From assembly GCF_000165425.1 (NCBI RefSeq), contig NW_001799477.1, positions 186,001-250,000 on the forward strand: a DNA stretch of 64,000 nucleotides. The letters are read 5' to 3'. The DNA is from Paramecium tetraurelia. Its lineage: Eukaryota > Ciliophora > Oligohymenophorea > Peniculida > Parameciidae. Positions 1-12,126 of this stretch are shown piece by piece; the first letter of the stretch is position 1, and each line of letters starts with the position of its first letter. The translations under genes and the position numbers were made by a program. The notes beneath the pieces are model-generated. The model had not been told where the DNA came from and made no database searches. It saw nothing but the letters and a program-made list of their open reading frames with translations.

Positions 1-1098
1 TGCTTAATTAGGTCGAATAGAGAATTAACAACTTTAGGAGAATGCTTGTGTAAATAATCATATTATGATGATAATACAGATAATATAGAATGTTAAAGTA
101 ATAAATTAACGTATTTAATAGGGTGTCATAATTCATGTCTTTCATGTGCAAACAGTACTGAAAAGGATGCATGTTTAGAATGTCCATCGAGTAGGACATC
201 TATTTAATCAGGTAGTTTCTTTGGAATGCATCTGTACTGCACCTAATGCTTTTGATGACGGATTTTCATTAGAATGCCAATAATGTGATGAAACTTGTAA
301 ACCTTGTGAAAGCCCTATTTCTTCCAAACTGTCTGAACATGCGACACACAATATAGGTAGTATGATTTATCATCATGTGTTTGTCCTCCTGGATATTACG
401 ATATTGGATAATTAGAATGTGCAAGTAAGAAAAATTAAATAAAAAGAATGCCACTTTTCTTGTTACAACTGTTTCGATGAGAAGGTAGATAGTTGCATTT
501 TTTGTTCATTGGAGTTTAGCTTTAGAATAATAAAAGGCAATATTTGTAAATGTATTGATGGATATTATGAAGAACCAGGAATTTCTTAGTGTTAAAGTAA
601 ATATCTTAAATATTACTTACTAAGAATGCTCATATAAATGTGAAAAATGCGAAATATTACCAGAGTAATGTTTGAGTTGTCCAATAAATTCAAGACGTGC
701 ATTTGATCTTATTAAAGGATGCCCTTGCCCATCAGAGTACTTTGATTAAGAAAATGAAATAATTTGTTAAAGTAGAAATTAATATAAAATAGATTGCCAT
801 TTCAAATGTAAATCCTGTTATGGTAAGGATTAAAATGAATGTCTCTCCTGCGATTCTTCTGCCCATAGAGAACTTAAAATTAGTTCCTGTTTATGCTAAC
901 CACATTATTATGAAATAGAGTTTCCATAATGTGGAAGTACTCTTTTCTATCTAAAAATTAGTTTGTAGAGCATTCTGTTATGAATGTGTTTAGGATTCCT
1001 CAAATTGTACATCATGTTATAGCGATAGATATTTAGTTGGAAATACTTGCAAATGTATTACTAAGTAATAAGGAGCTATGATAAGTACATTTGAATAT
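1..1098 (+). CDS. Cys-rich furin-like repeat protein, partial at both ends
   Basis: The frame starts before the window and runs into the N gap. After splicing, the protein is a chain of CxxC-type repeats with motifs such as CLSC, CPPGYYD and CKCIDGYYEE. This is the pattern of the large ciliate family with furin-like or growth-factor-receptor-type Cys-rich repeats, usually secreted or surface-exposed. Introns that restore the Cys spacing are at about 191-215, 331-356, 425-446, 597-624 and 937-961. No signal peptide or membrane anchor is visible because both ends are missing. The repeat class is clear, but the function is unknown. Confidence 0.75.
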
Positions 1099-1248
1099 NN
1101 NNNNNNNNNNNNNNNNNNNNNNNNNNNNNNNNNNNNNNNNNNNNNNNNNNNNNNNNNNNNNNNNNNNNNNNNNNNNNNNNNNNNNNNNNNNNNNNNNNNN
1201 NNNNNNNNNNNNNNNNNNNNNNNNNNNNNNNNNNNNNNNNNNNNNNNN
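1099..1248. other. Assembly gap of 150 N
   Basis: An unbroken run of N separates the plus-strand Cys-rich gene from the minus-strand sorting nexin gene, so the 3' ends of both genes are hidden. The round length suggests a scaffold gap of estimated rather than measured size. Confidence 0.99.
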
Positions 1249-2775
1249 ATATCAATATGGTTAATTTCATCTTGCAGTTAATGATTCATAAATGCATACA
1301 TTTCTCTTACCTCACTTACTTATTTTGTCTCGTTCGGCAACATGTATTTAAAGGCTTCTCCTTTATTAAATTACAATTCTTTGGTTGTCTTTGGAATATC
1401 AGGAGGTAATTCCCACTTTGTAGGATCTCCTTTATTATAAAGTTATTCTTTTTTTTCATTTAATTTATTCTTCAAATTCTGATATTTCTGTTGCAACTAA
1501 TTTTTGGTTTATAAATATTCATATGCAGATGATTACTTCTTTTTATGATATCTAAAGAATTCATAAAAATTTTCCTATTCATAAGACTATTAATCACTTT
1601 CACATTCTTCATCTAAAAATTAACTCCACACTACCACCCGGTAACAAACTTTGATAGTTCTTAATAAACTAATTAGATTTGCTCAATAGCTCCTTTAGAT
1701 TTGGTTTATTTAATAAAACTATCAGTTAGTTTATCCAAAGTATTAAAGTTTTCGGTAATTGCACGTTAATGTATTACTTAGATTTTCCAAATCTGTACAT
1801 AATTTATTAAAATTATTGCCAGTCTTTTTATAAATATCTTAAGAATTTTTTAAGTAATCTGACAAAGAATTCGAGTAATTCGATAATTCATTGGAAATTT
1901 CTAAAACACACGAACCATTAATCATTGTATATTCCTATGGTTTGGATGGTCCTTTCTATTTTTCAAATTGGTTAAATTTCTCTTTTAATTTAGCATCATC
2001 ATTGATTTCTAAAAAGTCAGAGAACAAAGGATGAGTCTTAAATAATGGATGATACAAACAATTCTATAAAAATAGTTCCATAATTCTCATACGTTTCTCT
2101 AAATATGCTGCCCCAGTCTATGATTTCCTATAAAAATATATTATATAAATACAATTTCTTTCCAGGAATAGGTGGAATCAAATGACATGGGTACGTCATT
2201 ACTAAAATTTCTCTCAATTTCTGAAAATCAGTAAATCTTCTATTTACAACCCATCCGATTGGCTTGGTTTCAATTTTAAATGAAATGTAAGATGATATGA
2301 TGCCATCAGATTTACTTATATATTCACTCATTAATATTTCCACTTGCTTTTATAATAACATAAAATACTTTATGTGTATTTTCCATTATGTAATCTGTTA
2401 ACCTTGTTCTTCCTGGCAATTAACATTAGACTTCTGTAAAAAAGTTACTATCATCCTGAACTTTCTATATCTAAAATAGCGTATTGTTTGTCTATAGGTT
2501 AAGTTATCTTTAGTCATTTTGTACGATCTACTGATTCTGTTATTGCATTTCTTTTTAACTATATACTTGATTAAAATAAATTACTCTTCTTTCTTGATGA
2601 AATCTTGTATTGTTTTTTCTAATTCTTCAAATGTCCACAAATCTATATCCTGACTGCCATTTTACTTTATTTATTCACAATACACCTGGAATGCAATAGT
2701 ATCATAACCTGCCTCCACTACTTATTACATCAATATATCTTATTTTCTCTATCTTTCTTATTCTATGTCCTACAT
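1249..2775 (-). CDS. Sorting nexin with PX domain and BAR-like C-terminus, 3' end in the gap
   Basis: The middle of the protein carries a PX domain: VNRRFTDFQKLREIL is followed by HLIPPIPGKK, the proline-rich phosphoinositide-binding loop. Downstream is a long helical region (ELFLQCLYHHPLF, then LEISNELSNYSNSLSDYL) like the BAR half of SNX proteins, which bind curved endosomal membranes and work in retromer-type sorting. The start at 2775 opens an N-terminal extension of about 110 residues. A short intron lies near 2130. The end is lost in the N gap. The next gene upstream is divergent, 24 bp away. The PX domain is clear; the BAR call is by layout and helix content. Confidence 0.8.
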
Positions 2776-2799
2776 TTTATTAATATTAATTAATCGTTA

Positions 2800-4044
2800 A
2801 TGAACCCCTCCTTAAAATTAAAAACCTAATAATCAACCAAGACATTTCATCAAAAAGACTCTCCGAAAATGAAAAGGACCTAAAGTAATTACCTACTACC
2901 CAGTAAATCATAAGGTCAAAAACTAAAAACCACAGGTTACGGAAATGATCAAATCAGATTAAACAACTCTATCAATTATCTATAAGAAAATACAAAAACC
3001 TTTTGTACCTCAATTTGTATTCCTTACAAAACAGAAGAAACTGAAAACAAGAATGAAATAAACATAAAACAGCAATTAATTATTGAATTGAATAAAAAAA
3101 ATTCTCAATTACAAATAAATAATTAAGTTTTATAGCAATCGAACAAATAAATGTAGGATGATATTTTAATACTTAATCAAACAATAGAATAAATTTGTAA
3201 TCGGCTTTCAAAACAGAAAGAACAATCTGAAAATTTAACATCTTAAATCAACGATCTGTAAAACACTGTATCTCTTTAAAAATAAGAAATTTCAAAATTT
3301 AAGAATGAAAACTTTAAATTAATGACGGTTCTCAAAATAGGTAAACAAAAAAATGGTAAGGAAAATAATCCTGAATTAATTCAACATAATTATTAAGAAT
3401 AAATTAATTTGTTGAAAGAACAAATTTCAATATAGAAATAGGTATTCTAGTAAACAGAATCCACCCTCTAAAAATAAATTAAAAAAATAACTTCCTTTTT
3501 TAATAAATTCTTTTTGTCAAATAATAATCTAAACTTATCAAATACTAAAAAAATATTCTCTCAAAATGAAAATGATACAATCTAATTATTATTTGACGAT
3601 GATGAATCGGAAGCAAATGATCCAAAATATATTTTATGCTAAACAATACAGAATTAAACAGAAAAATAGTAAAATTCTGTGGTTGAAAATACTAATCTAT
3701 CAAATACTAAAGAAATTTCAAAACTTAAGTAAATTCTTTAAATATAAAAATTATAAATTGAACGCTAATAAAAAACCATCTTGAATTAACACTTTGAAAT
3801 TTAAAACCTATAAAATTTAATGTATAAGTAAGATTATGAAAGTATTGCAGAATTTAACAGAAACAGTGTGAATAATAATGATTAATTTGCGACTTAATAA
3901 TTTGCAAATTCTCCAAATGATGAAATGTGCTATCATCTTAACGATAGTTAATGTGACATTAAGCCATAATGTTTTTTAGATAGTATGTAAAATACTCTCT
4001 AAAAATTTTAAGTCATCACAGAAGAAGGCACTTTTAGAAATTGA
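2800..4044 (+). CDS. Coiled-coil protein of unknown function
   Basis: One open frame of about 414 residues from ATG 2800 to TGA 4042, very rich in Asn, Gln, Lys and Ser. Heptad-like stretches in the first two thirds (for example EQISIQKQVFQQTE) predict coiled coil. No enzymatic motif is visible. Coding potential may continue past the TGA if a GT..AG segment at about 4013-4038 is an intron, so the 3' end is uncertain. It is divergent from the sorting nexin, with only 24 bp between the two start codons. Confidence 0.6.
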
Positions 4045-5221
4045 TAATATATATATCCTAAAAATTTATAAGTATTTACCTCTGCAACTTTGTATTAGTA
4101 CTATGATTTACAAATCTACTTTTCTTAAAACTAAGTGAGAATTAGAAAGTGATTGTAACCTTTAGCATTTTATTATTCCAGGAATATAAAAAAATAAGTA
4201 CTTTGATATCCAAATTTTGGAATATAATTTCATCTCAAGCAGAGCAGAAACAATTACAGAAATGATCTATTTAGGTTAAGATATAAGAGTTTATGGCACT
4301 CCATTTAAATTTGGTATGTTAATAATTTCTGATGGTTTTCAACATCCCCAAGCAATTTTGTTGATCACTTATTTATATTCTTTACTTTTTATATATAAAA
4401 TTTTGAAAATTTTTTTTTAGGTTACTTATATATTCTTAATGTTATTCTTTCTGTTTTTGAAATTCTTAAAGATCAATTTAGTTTAGAATATTTGGTTGGC
4501 TTTTATTGTTATAAACATATTGATTTTGAGCTAATGATTGATATTTTCAAATAATAAAACATGTAACTATTTAAGAGAATAAGAGAATAGAAGTTATTGA
4601 TAATCACTGTATTTTCAATTAACTTTAGGTGCAAATTAAATTGTATAATTATGCATAATATATTATCTCACATATACATAGTTCTTTTTGCATATTTTTT
4701 TTTGATTTCATCTCTCTTCTCCTTTTCTTACAATTTGATTTATTATTCTCTTGGGAGATTCATTAACTTTTATTTTTCCTTTTGTAATTTCTCTGTCTTC
4801 TTTTTTTATGCCTCCTAAAGTGGAAAAACTTATTCAATACTTCAATTTTCTTTTATTTTTCATCTCTAGATTTGATTTCTTCAAATTTCGCCCTTTCTTC
4901 CTCATATTATTATCTAGCATATGATGATAATTTGAAACTAGCAATCCTATCTACAATTTAAAGGATCAATTAAATGAATTCTGTAAAATCTTCTATTGAT
5001 TCAATATTAATTAAGGTAGCTCTAAGATGATATGGACTAATATATAGATTAAGGAATTACTTTGGTACAAGTGTTTTTTAATCAGTAAAGTGAATATTTT
5101 ATATGTATTTATCATATTTTTTTAAGGCTTGACATACTTTTAAATCAAAAATGGTTGTCAAAGGTTCTTTACCTTCACCAAGTGTGACATGTGTTAAACT
5201 ATAAATATATTATTAAATTAC
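4045..5221. other. Unresolved AT-rich stretch with scattered plus-strand coding fragments
   Basis: Short plus-strand frames look partly coding, for example around 4200-4310 (EYNFISSRAETITEM, IYLGQDIRVYGTPFKF) and around 4440-4600 (FEILKDQFSLEYLVG). I could not join them into one credible gene with short introns. They may be 3' exons of the upstream coiled-coil gene, a separate small gene or a decayed gene. No RNA gene or repeat was recognised. Confidence 0.3.
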
Positions 5222-6064
5222 TTGTCATCAATTTTATCAATGGATAACTTTTCACAAAGATATTTTAGATCGATATTGGCTTCTTTATATGATTTAGCGT
5301 CTCTTTTTTTGACTAAAGCAAAACAAATTGGTTATGGCGAGGCTGCTATAGGTATATCAATAGTGATTGTGTCTCTTTCAGGCCAAATGAATGAAAAGAA
5401 TAACATTGACAATAAATCCTATCTTTTCTTTAGATCAATAGTGACAGCTAAACAATTTAAATTGTTTCTTCCTTAAGCAATAAATCTACAAAATATAGAA
5501 GGAAAAGTTTACCCAAAGGAATTACTTGAAATGGATTAGAGAAGTGGTCCATTTTCTTTATTTGTGACACCAACAGAGGTAAAATTAGTTTTAAAAAAGT
5601 CGTATGTTGTTGATGCAAATTTTAATGCAATTTTTTTATTGGTTGTATTTCCTGTTATGTACAGAAAGATGTAAATGAGGATAAGTATAAATCCCATGCA
5701 TTCATAAGGGTAATGATTTGGTATGGTTTTGATAAAAGTAATATAGTCAAATGGAATTTGTGTTTAATTATCTTCCATTTACTAAATATTTTATCATTAA
5801 ATTTTTAGATATTTGCAAAATAGTTATGGGTTAGAACATTAAGCAACAGAAGATTATGTTACTTAACTCTTATATATAATTTATAAAGAAGGTCAAATTC
5901 TTGAATTTTTTTGAATTAAAAGCGAATCGAGGAAACAATATAAACAATTTGTTTGAGGACTATGTAAAGCAGTATCTAAGTGAACTAGAGAACAAGTTAA
6001 ATTTTTATACAAAAGAAAATATCATTTCTTTTATAATACAATTATATTTTGCATATAGAATTGA
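5222..6064 (+). CDS. Unknown protein, exon structure uncertain
   Basis: The exon at about 5222-5670 has a non-repetitive frame with motifs KAKQIGYGEAAIGIS and KVYPKELLEMDQRSGPF. Later exons around 5815-6060 read GLEHQATEDYVTQLLYII and NINNLFEDYVKQYLSELENK. Frames must be joined by introns near 5710-5750 and 5895-5925. The N-terminus may lie upstream: an ATG near 5151 opens a short coding-like stretch. The TGA at 6062 depends on a putative 20-nt intron, and the end is not certain. I do not recognise the family. It lies just upstream of the SLC30A9-like gene on the same strand. Confidence 0.4.
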
Positions 6065-6127
6065 AAATTATTATAAGAAGTTCTATAGTTTATTTACTAA
6101 TATGAATTATTTTATTAAACATTAATT

Positions 6128-7774
6128 ATGCATAAAATTTTTAGATCAATTAAGTCAAACAAAGGATCAAGATTTGCTAATAAATTGCCCACCTATTTAG
6201 AAAGATTAAAATAATAAGAGGAAATGGATCGTAAAACTAATTTAGATGTCTTAAGGAGAGAAGTTTTTAATGATTCAATCTAATTACCTATAAAATTTGC
6301 TGCCTATTATATTACTAAGTATACTTAAATTTATTAATAGCTAATAGACTTTTTGGGCTGAATTAACAAGATCTATGATTGATGCAAGCAATCATGTTAT
6401 TTTATTTGCAACCCAAATTATATTAATTATGGGTTATTTTATCACTTATATAGTAGGTCCTAATAAATAATTCCCATATGGAATAGAAAAAGTGAAACAT
6501 CTAGTAGCTTTGATACCATCAGCCTTGTTTTTATACTTTGGAGCCTCTATTTCATATGAGTCATTCCTTAATATTTATAATTATGGTCATTATGTCGGTG
6601 AAATACATAGCAATGCTTGGGGATTAGCTGTATGCCTATTTCATTATTTGATAGTTATATTTACTATCCATTGGTATAGAAACAAGTGTAGTTTTCAAAA
6701 ATATAAGAGATGCATAAGCTGTTGATTCAAATGAAGAAATAAAAAAAGGATTGTTTAAATAGTTTCTATCAGTATTTCAAAAAAAGGATCCAGTCTTATA
6801 AGCTATTCTTTATGAGAATGCTATAACCCTAGGATCTACTTTAATTCCATTATTATCTTCTGCATTTACCTTAATTTACCCTACACATGCATTTGAAATT
6901 GTAGGATCTTTGGCAATCGGCTTAATTTAATTGTATTTTCATATTGTTTGCATTTTATAGACAATTAGCATATCATTTGAGCGCCAAGAACTTAAGTTCT
7001 TTGATGGGGGAATAATCTATTAGTGATTTTGAAGTCAAGAAAATATTAGAAATTATCAAATAAAATCAATATGTTGAAAAGATTTAAAATGAGAAGGCTG
7101 TGATGTTAGGGAGTAGGAAATTTAGATTTTCAGCTGAAATAACTTTTAATATTAAAGTAGATATAAAAATTTAATAAATTTAGCAAATAAATTAAGATAC
7201 TGAATCTAAATACCTAGAGAGATTTGACAAAGTTATTTATAGTGAATCTTATAGAGATAGAGAGGAATACTTATAAGAATTATTAAGAGAAATATAGGAA
7301 TATGTTCTTGCCAGTTTACATATATAAGTATTAGTGTGAATATAAATATAGATTCAAAAAATTGAAAGTGCAATCAGAAATGAATTTCCTAATTGTATAC
7401 ATTTGGATTTTGAAATTAATAAAAAATTTTTGGCTGAAACTTATTCTATAGATGATGGCAATTGGTTGTTTAGAGAAACATTATTAAAATCGCCTTTTAA
7501 GGTTGAAAAGTGGATGCTAGATGAAGTTGACAGGTTGATAAAGAAAATTACAAAGAAAAAAAAAGAAACATATATTGAAACGTAATAATTATCAAGAAAT
7601 ATATTTAGTTATTAATCCTTATGTTCATCAGTTTAATATAATTAATGGAATGACTTGGAAGATGATGATGAATAACTAAAAATTATAGAGGATTACAGAT
7701 TTGAAGAATTGTAAAATGAATTAAAAGGCATAGATAAAAAGTTATAGTTGAAAAATTAATCTAAAGGATAATGA
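6128..7774 (+). CDS. SLC30A9: SLC30A9/ZnT9-like cation diffusion facilitator
   Basis: Five exons; introns at 6319-6340, 6686-6707, 6933-6960 and 7328-7351. The membrane part has several hydrophobic helices with the family loop FPYGIEKVKHLVALIPSA between helices. A second half carries ENAITLGSTLIPLLSSAF and a helix resembling the SLC30A9 DSLGSLGVG region. The cytosolic part contains GSRKFRFSAEITFN, close to the GPHKVRFKAEVDF motif of SLC30A9 proteins. In animals this family exports zinc from mitochondria. The C-terminal tail of about 140 residues is charged and species-specific. The stop is 18 bp from the stop of the convergent derlin gene. Family call is strong; substrate is inferred. Confidence 0.85.
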
Positions 7775-7792
7775 ATATATAACAGCTATTAA

Positions 7793-8578
7793 TCATATCA
7801 AAATACAAATGCTTAACCTTATTCTTAGCGTACAACGTTTTGTCTATCTAAATTTCCACACAAGTTAACTCTAAAAATATTGAGATTAAGTATTACAAAA
7901 ATTTTGGTGTACTGAGTAGATTTATTCCCTTAAAGGAAGGTAATTTGGGAACTATATAAGCAAAGTAATAATATGTGTGACCGATAACTGCTCCTATCAA
8001 ATTGGATTAGACTGGCCTCCCTGTTACGATATTGATCAAAATAAAAAACCAAACCATGTATTAAGCTTTGACTGGTATTATGAACATAACTTAATATTCA
8101 AAATATTTTGGTACATAATAATTCTCTTTCTTGATTTTGTCTCCCCCAAACATATATGAGTGCTTCTACAAAGTATTCTGTTAGAGAAGGCTCATTTAAC
8201 AACAGTCCAACTAAAGTGATTGTGATTAGGTTCAATAGTAAGTAGTATATGTAATTAGCAATACCTGGAAAAGTATGTTATTCCAAAGATGATGAGATGG
8301 TTTAACTAAAAAGTATTGCTACAAATATTACAAAAAGAATAATCTTAAGACCATAATCAAATCTAATTCTCCAAAATATAAAATACTCGTCAATATTCTC
8401 CATGGCTAGAATAAAATAATTTAAATACTTAGAACTATTCAAGAAATGCAAGCTTATAGTTTAAGTAGAGATTTGAGGGTTTTAGATATTGCACGTACGT
8501 TGCGTAGCTCAATAAAATACTGCTTATAACTATGATTCTAGTCAAAGGAGGAATATCTAGAAAATATTCTAATACCAT
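7793..8578 (-). CDS. DERL: Derlin (Der1-like ER-associated degradation protein)
   Basis: The N-terminus reads EYFLDIPPLTRIIVISSILL, the derlin start in which IPPxTR precedes the first membrane helix. Later helices carry EPSLTEYFVEALIYVWGRQN and LIGAVIGHTYYYFAYIVPK, matching the derlin GxxxGHxYYFLEDVxP signature. Derlins are rhomboid-like pseudoproteases in the ER membrane that help retrotranslocate misfolded proteins. Introns at about 8406-8428, 8090-8114 and 7812-7833 restore one frame of roughly 220-240 residues. The last one brings in the TGA at 7793-7795. No rhomboid catalytic Ser is visible, as expected for a derlin. Confidence 0.85.
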
Positions 8579-8778
8579 CTTTTTTGATTAATTATTAATA
8601 TTATCAAAAAATCAATCATATGTTCCAAAACCTATAGTTTTCTTGTTTCTATGTAGGATTTAAGCGAAGTTGATTGGTTTCAAAATTACATAGTTAGATG
8701 ACTAGTAGTATTTGAAGCCTTAGAATCTCTTTATAATTATTCTACTTAAGGCAAAAACAAGGGATTCTCTTAAATTTT

Positions 8779-9918
8779 TCATAAATCAGTTAATGTTGTA
8801 TTATCAGGACCAATAACATTCAATAGGGTATTTATTTCAGAAATTGAATTGTAACCCAATTTTAATGAATTCAAAACATTAATCCTCCTTAAAGCTACAC
8901 TGATCAATTTAAATAAAGTCATTTCTTAATTGATTGTGTTCTTATTTGTTTATATCATTTAGGGGATAAATCAGTAAACTATTGTGTTGTAAATTCAAAT
9001 AAATCAAAGATTGATTATTTGCCAATCCTTAAGACAATATACTTATACTTTCTGAGGTTAGAAAACAATACTTTAACTTTAATTCTGTTAGATGACATTA
9101 TAATGATGATAGAGATTAACTCAAATTTTGCATATCTTAAATAATGGAATCTTATATTATACACTCCTTAATGATTTTAATTTATTGCTAACTTCATTAA
9201 GACTTCAGCAACTTTATAATCTTCATAGCCAATTTTGAATCCATCTAAACACATATGATATAAGTCAGTATATTGAATTAAAGCACTATATAATCAATTT
9301 AATGTAATTAGACTATCATAGTAATTTGTACTAGTCTAATGATTTAAAATAAGTAACTTTTTAATATATTCCAAAATATTTCCATCCCTTTTGGACCTAG
9401 TTCATTATGACTTAAATCCAAATATATTATATGAGTATTAGAAACAATAAATTTCAATTCATCACTATATGAATCATCAAGCCATGCAATCAAGGCCTTA
9501 GTATTTTTATTGATATTAGGTTTCAATTTTATAAAATCAAGCGTATCTATTCTAAAACTCTTTAAATGCCAATCTATTAATTTTCTTACTACCAAAATTG
9601 CTTGAATCATTACGATTATTATACCTTAATTAAATGATAATGATTTTATACTCAATATTTTTCTTTAAATTATTTTTCGGTCTTGATTTTGATGGCAATA
9701 ATTTTGTAGGCAGTTTTTAAATTATGATAAAAATGTTTAGAATCATTCTGATTATTTTTCTTCTTCATTTTATTATGTTAAAATTATTGATTTAGCCTCA
9801 GGTAATTTAATTGAATTTGGATTAATTTTGATTCTTTAGCAACTTCATTCTAAATTTGCATTAAAGGTGATTCAAAACCAGTAGTTTCTTTAGATATTAT
9901 TTTAAGGAATTAAATCAT
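8779..9918 (-). CDS. Leucine-rich repeat protein (RNase-inhibitor type)
   Basis: LRR motifs follow one another: IIYLDLSHNELGPKGMEIFW, then LTELKLKYCFLTSESIS and LIYLNLQHN, then LNSLKLGYNSISEI. These fit the LxxLxLxxN ribonuclease-inhibitor type, a protein-interaction scaffold. An N-terminal extension of about 100 residues is charged. Several introns are needed, one of them 37 nt and one about 55 nt, long for this genome. I end the gene at the TGA at 8779. The same frame continues after it with an LRR-like IQENPLFLP, so either the stop is real and recent or the tail is decaying. Start and exact exons are approximate. Confidence 0.65.
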
Positions 9919-10014
9919 TTTCTCTTACTCTTCTATCTTCTGCAGATATGTCAGATTGGGACCTAATGATTTATTATTTTATAAAAATTATTTAATTATA
10001 AATATTTATTAGAA

Positions 10015-11108
10015 ATGAATGAATAAGAGAAACTTGCATCACTTATTACTTAGAAAATTTCTGAAGATGAAATGATTAATGAGAGAGAAGTTCTTTAAGT
10101 ACTTTCTTATATTAATTTTAAACTTCTTAATGTATGAATAATTGCTTAGATTAGACATTAATACTTTAAAAAAAGCAGGAATACAATTTTATAATTTTAT
10201 TCTAAGTAATTAACTATTTTCTAAGATTCTGAAAATAGGATTCCTTAAAATATCAAAGATTGGTCAACCATCTAAAGAACAATTGGACACACATCAAAAT
10301 TCATCCAAATGTTATAAAATTTTAAAAAATATTACATTACAAAGTGCAAAATATTACAAACTTAAACCTTTTTGTAAGAGGTGCATATCTAAAAACTTTC
10401 TCTAAGAGCAAAATATTTATTAAAGATTGTCAAGTCGCTTTTCCAATATTATAGCAATCCATTCAATCAGTCTTTGCATGAAGACTCTTAATTAACTTAT
10501 AAATTTTAAATGAACCTCCATTAAATCCTATCAAAACTTCAACTCTTATAGAATAAGACTCTGAAATCATAATGCAAGAATTAATAAAGAAAGAAAAATT
10601 TAGTACAATCCAAGAGAGATTAAATAATATTGTCAAATAAATAAAATAAGATCAAGGAGTCCAACTACAGCATCTTTAGGAAGCAGGAGCAGAACCATTT
10701 AGTCATGTTAACATCATAGATTGTCTATTCCTCTTGGCAATTCTATATGATAATAAAGTAGTTCCCAGTAGAAGTCGAATATCACAATCAAATAATATAG
10801 CAAAACAATTAATAATACATTGTCTTTTAAAATCTAGTGGAGCTAAGTTTAGAGAGATGTCCTAAACTAATACTCAAAATAAATTCGATTAGGTTGAGAA
10901 ATCCCCATTATAATAAAAAAAATAGTAATATATCAAGGATGCATTTTTTTACAAAAAAACCAACTTCAAAGAATAATAAATGATTATATTTTTCATTTTA
11001 GAATTACTAACACAAAAGTGTAAATCATAAATGCAATTAAGCCAAGGTTCATAAATATATTAAATATATACCAAATATTGGTTAAAAGATAGAGCAAATT
11101 GTAAATGA
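10015..11108 (+). CDS. Unknown helical protein with an in-frame TGA
   Basis: First exon from ATG 10015 (MNEQEKLASLITQKISEDE). The main frame then reads LVNHLKNNWTHIKIHPNV, LFVRGAYLKTFSKSKIFIK and, later, HVNIIDCLFLLAILYDNK, ending at TGA 11106-11108. Composition and codon choice look like a real gene. A TGA at 10479-10481 interrupts this frame between IQQSIQSVFA-type and RLLINLQILNEPP-type sequence, and I found no GT..AG pair that removes it. The gene may be a pseudogene, contain a sequence error, or be two genes. The family is not recognised; the helical pattern could be HEAT-like. Confidence 0.5.
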
Positions 11109-11331
11109 GAACTTGCAACACTTAAAATTAACATTTACTTTATCTTCCATAATGTAATCAAATTCTTCTCCTTCTTAATTTACAAGTTTTTAATTGACTT
11201 TTTGATACTAGAATGTTGGTATCTCTGCTTATTACATTAGTTTACTCGATTTTTTAAAATATTAAATAATAAAAGTACCAATATATATAAATATATAGAT
11301 AATAAGAATTGTATGTGTATTTATCTTCATT

Positions 11332-12126
11332 TCAGCATTTCTTATAACAACTCATCTATTTCCAATAAACTTTAATCGCATGCTGATCCTCTTGTGGTTG
11401 CTTTGATTGATGCTTTAACAAAACTTTCGTCGTATGGATTTCTTATTTATGGTGTCATGTCAGTTATTTTATACTTAATTTAAGTACTTTGATTCAATTA
11501 TTCATCATCACTTATGGTCTTAGAATTTAATATAGAATAATCAGCTCCTAATAATTTTTATTCCTAACTTTAAATAAACATTAAGCAAATACTTCTTCAT
11601 TGTCCGATTGTTTTTAAGGCCGGAATAAAATACATAATTTTATAATGCACCAAATAAAAGATGAAAAAACCGATACTACAAACAAGCATAATAACACTTC
11701 TTTATAGTGCAGCTTAATCAATAAGTATTTCACCTTCTGGAACTCTTACTTATATGCACTCTGCTTCCCCTCAATCAGCTATTCATACTTTGGAATCGTA
11801 TAATTTTATTTTGGAAATTCAGAGACATCCTCTTCAATCAATTCTTGCTATAACACCAAATTGGAATCAAACTCTAATCTCTCTTTCTGAAATTGGTTAA
11901 TCCTCTCTTATCCTATTATGGGTTCCTCTATCAATTATAAAATTGAAATTGGTTTCCGAACTATTCCAATATGCTTTTTTGGATGCTGAATTCTACAATC
12001 AGAAAAAGCAATATTGTGTATAATCATAATCAAAATGATCATCTTTACGCTTTGTTTATTTATTAAATAAACAATTAATATATTTTTATGTAATGGTGTT
12101 AATCTTCCATAACTGTGATTAATCAA
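11332..12126 (-). CDS. Single-pass membrane protein of unknown function
   Basis: The frame from 12126 has a hydrophobic N-terminal segment (KMIILIMIIHNIAF). It continues with a charged, Glu/Gln-rich domain (EEPIIGQERINQFQKERLEF) and a strong transmembrane helix (CLFVVSVFSSFIWCIIKLC). A hydrophilic tail follows after at least one intron near 11510-11560, ending at the TGA at 11332-11334. The start is uncertain: the first ATG is used. No known domain is visible. Confidence 0.5.
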
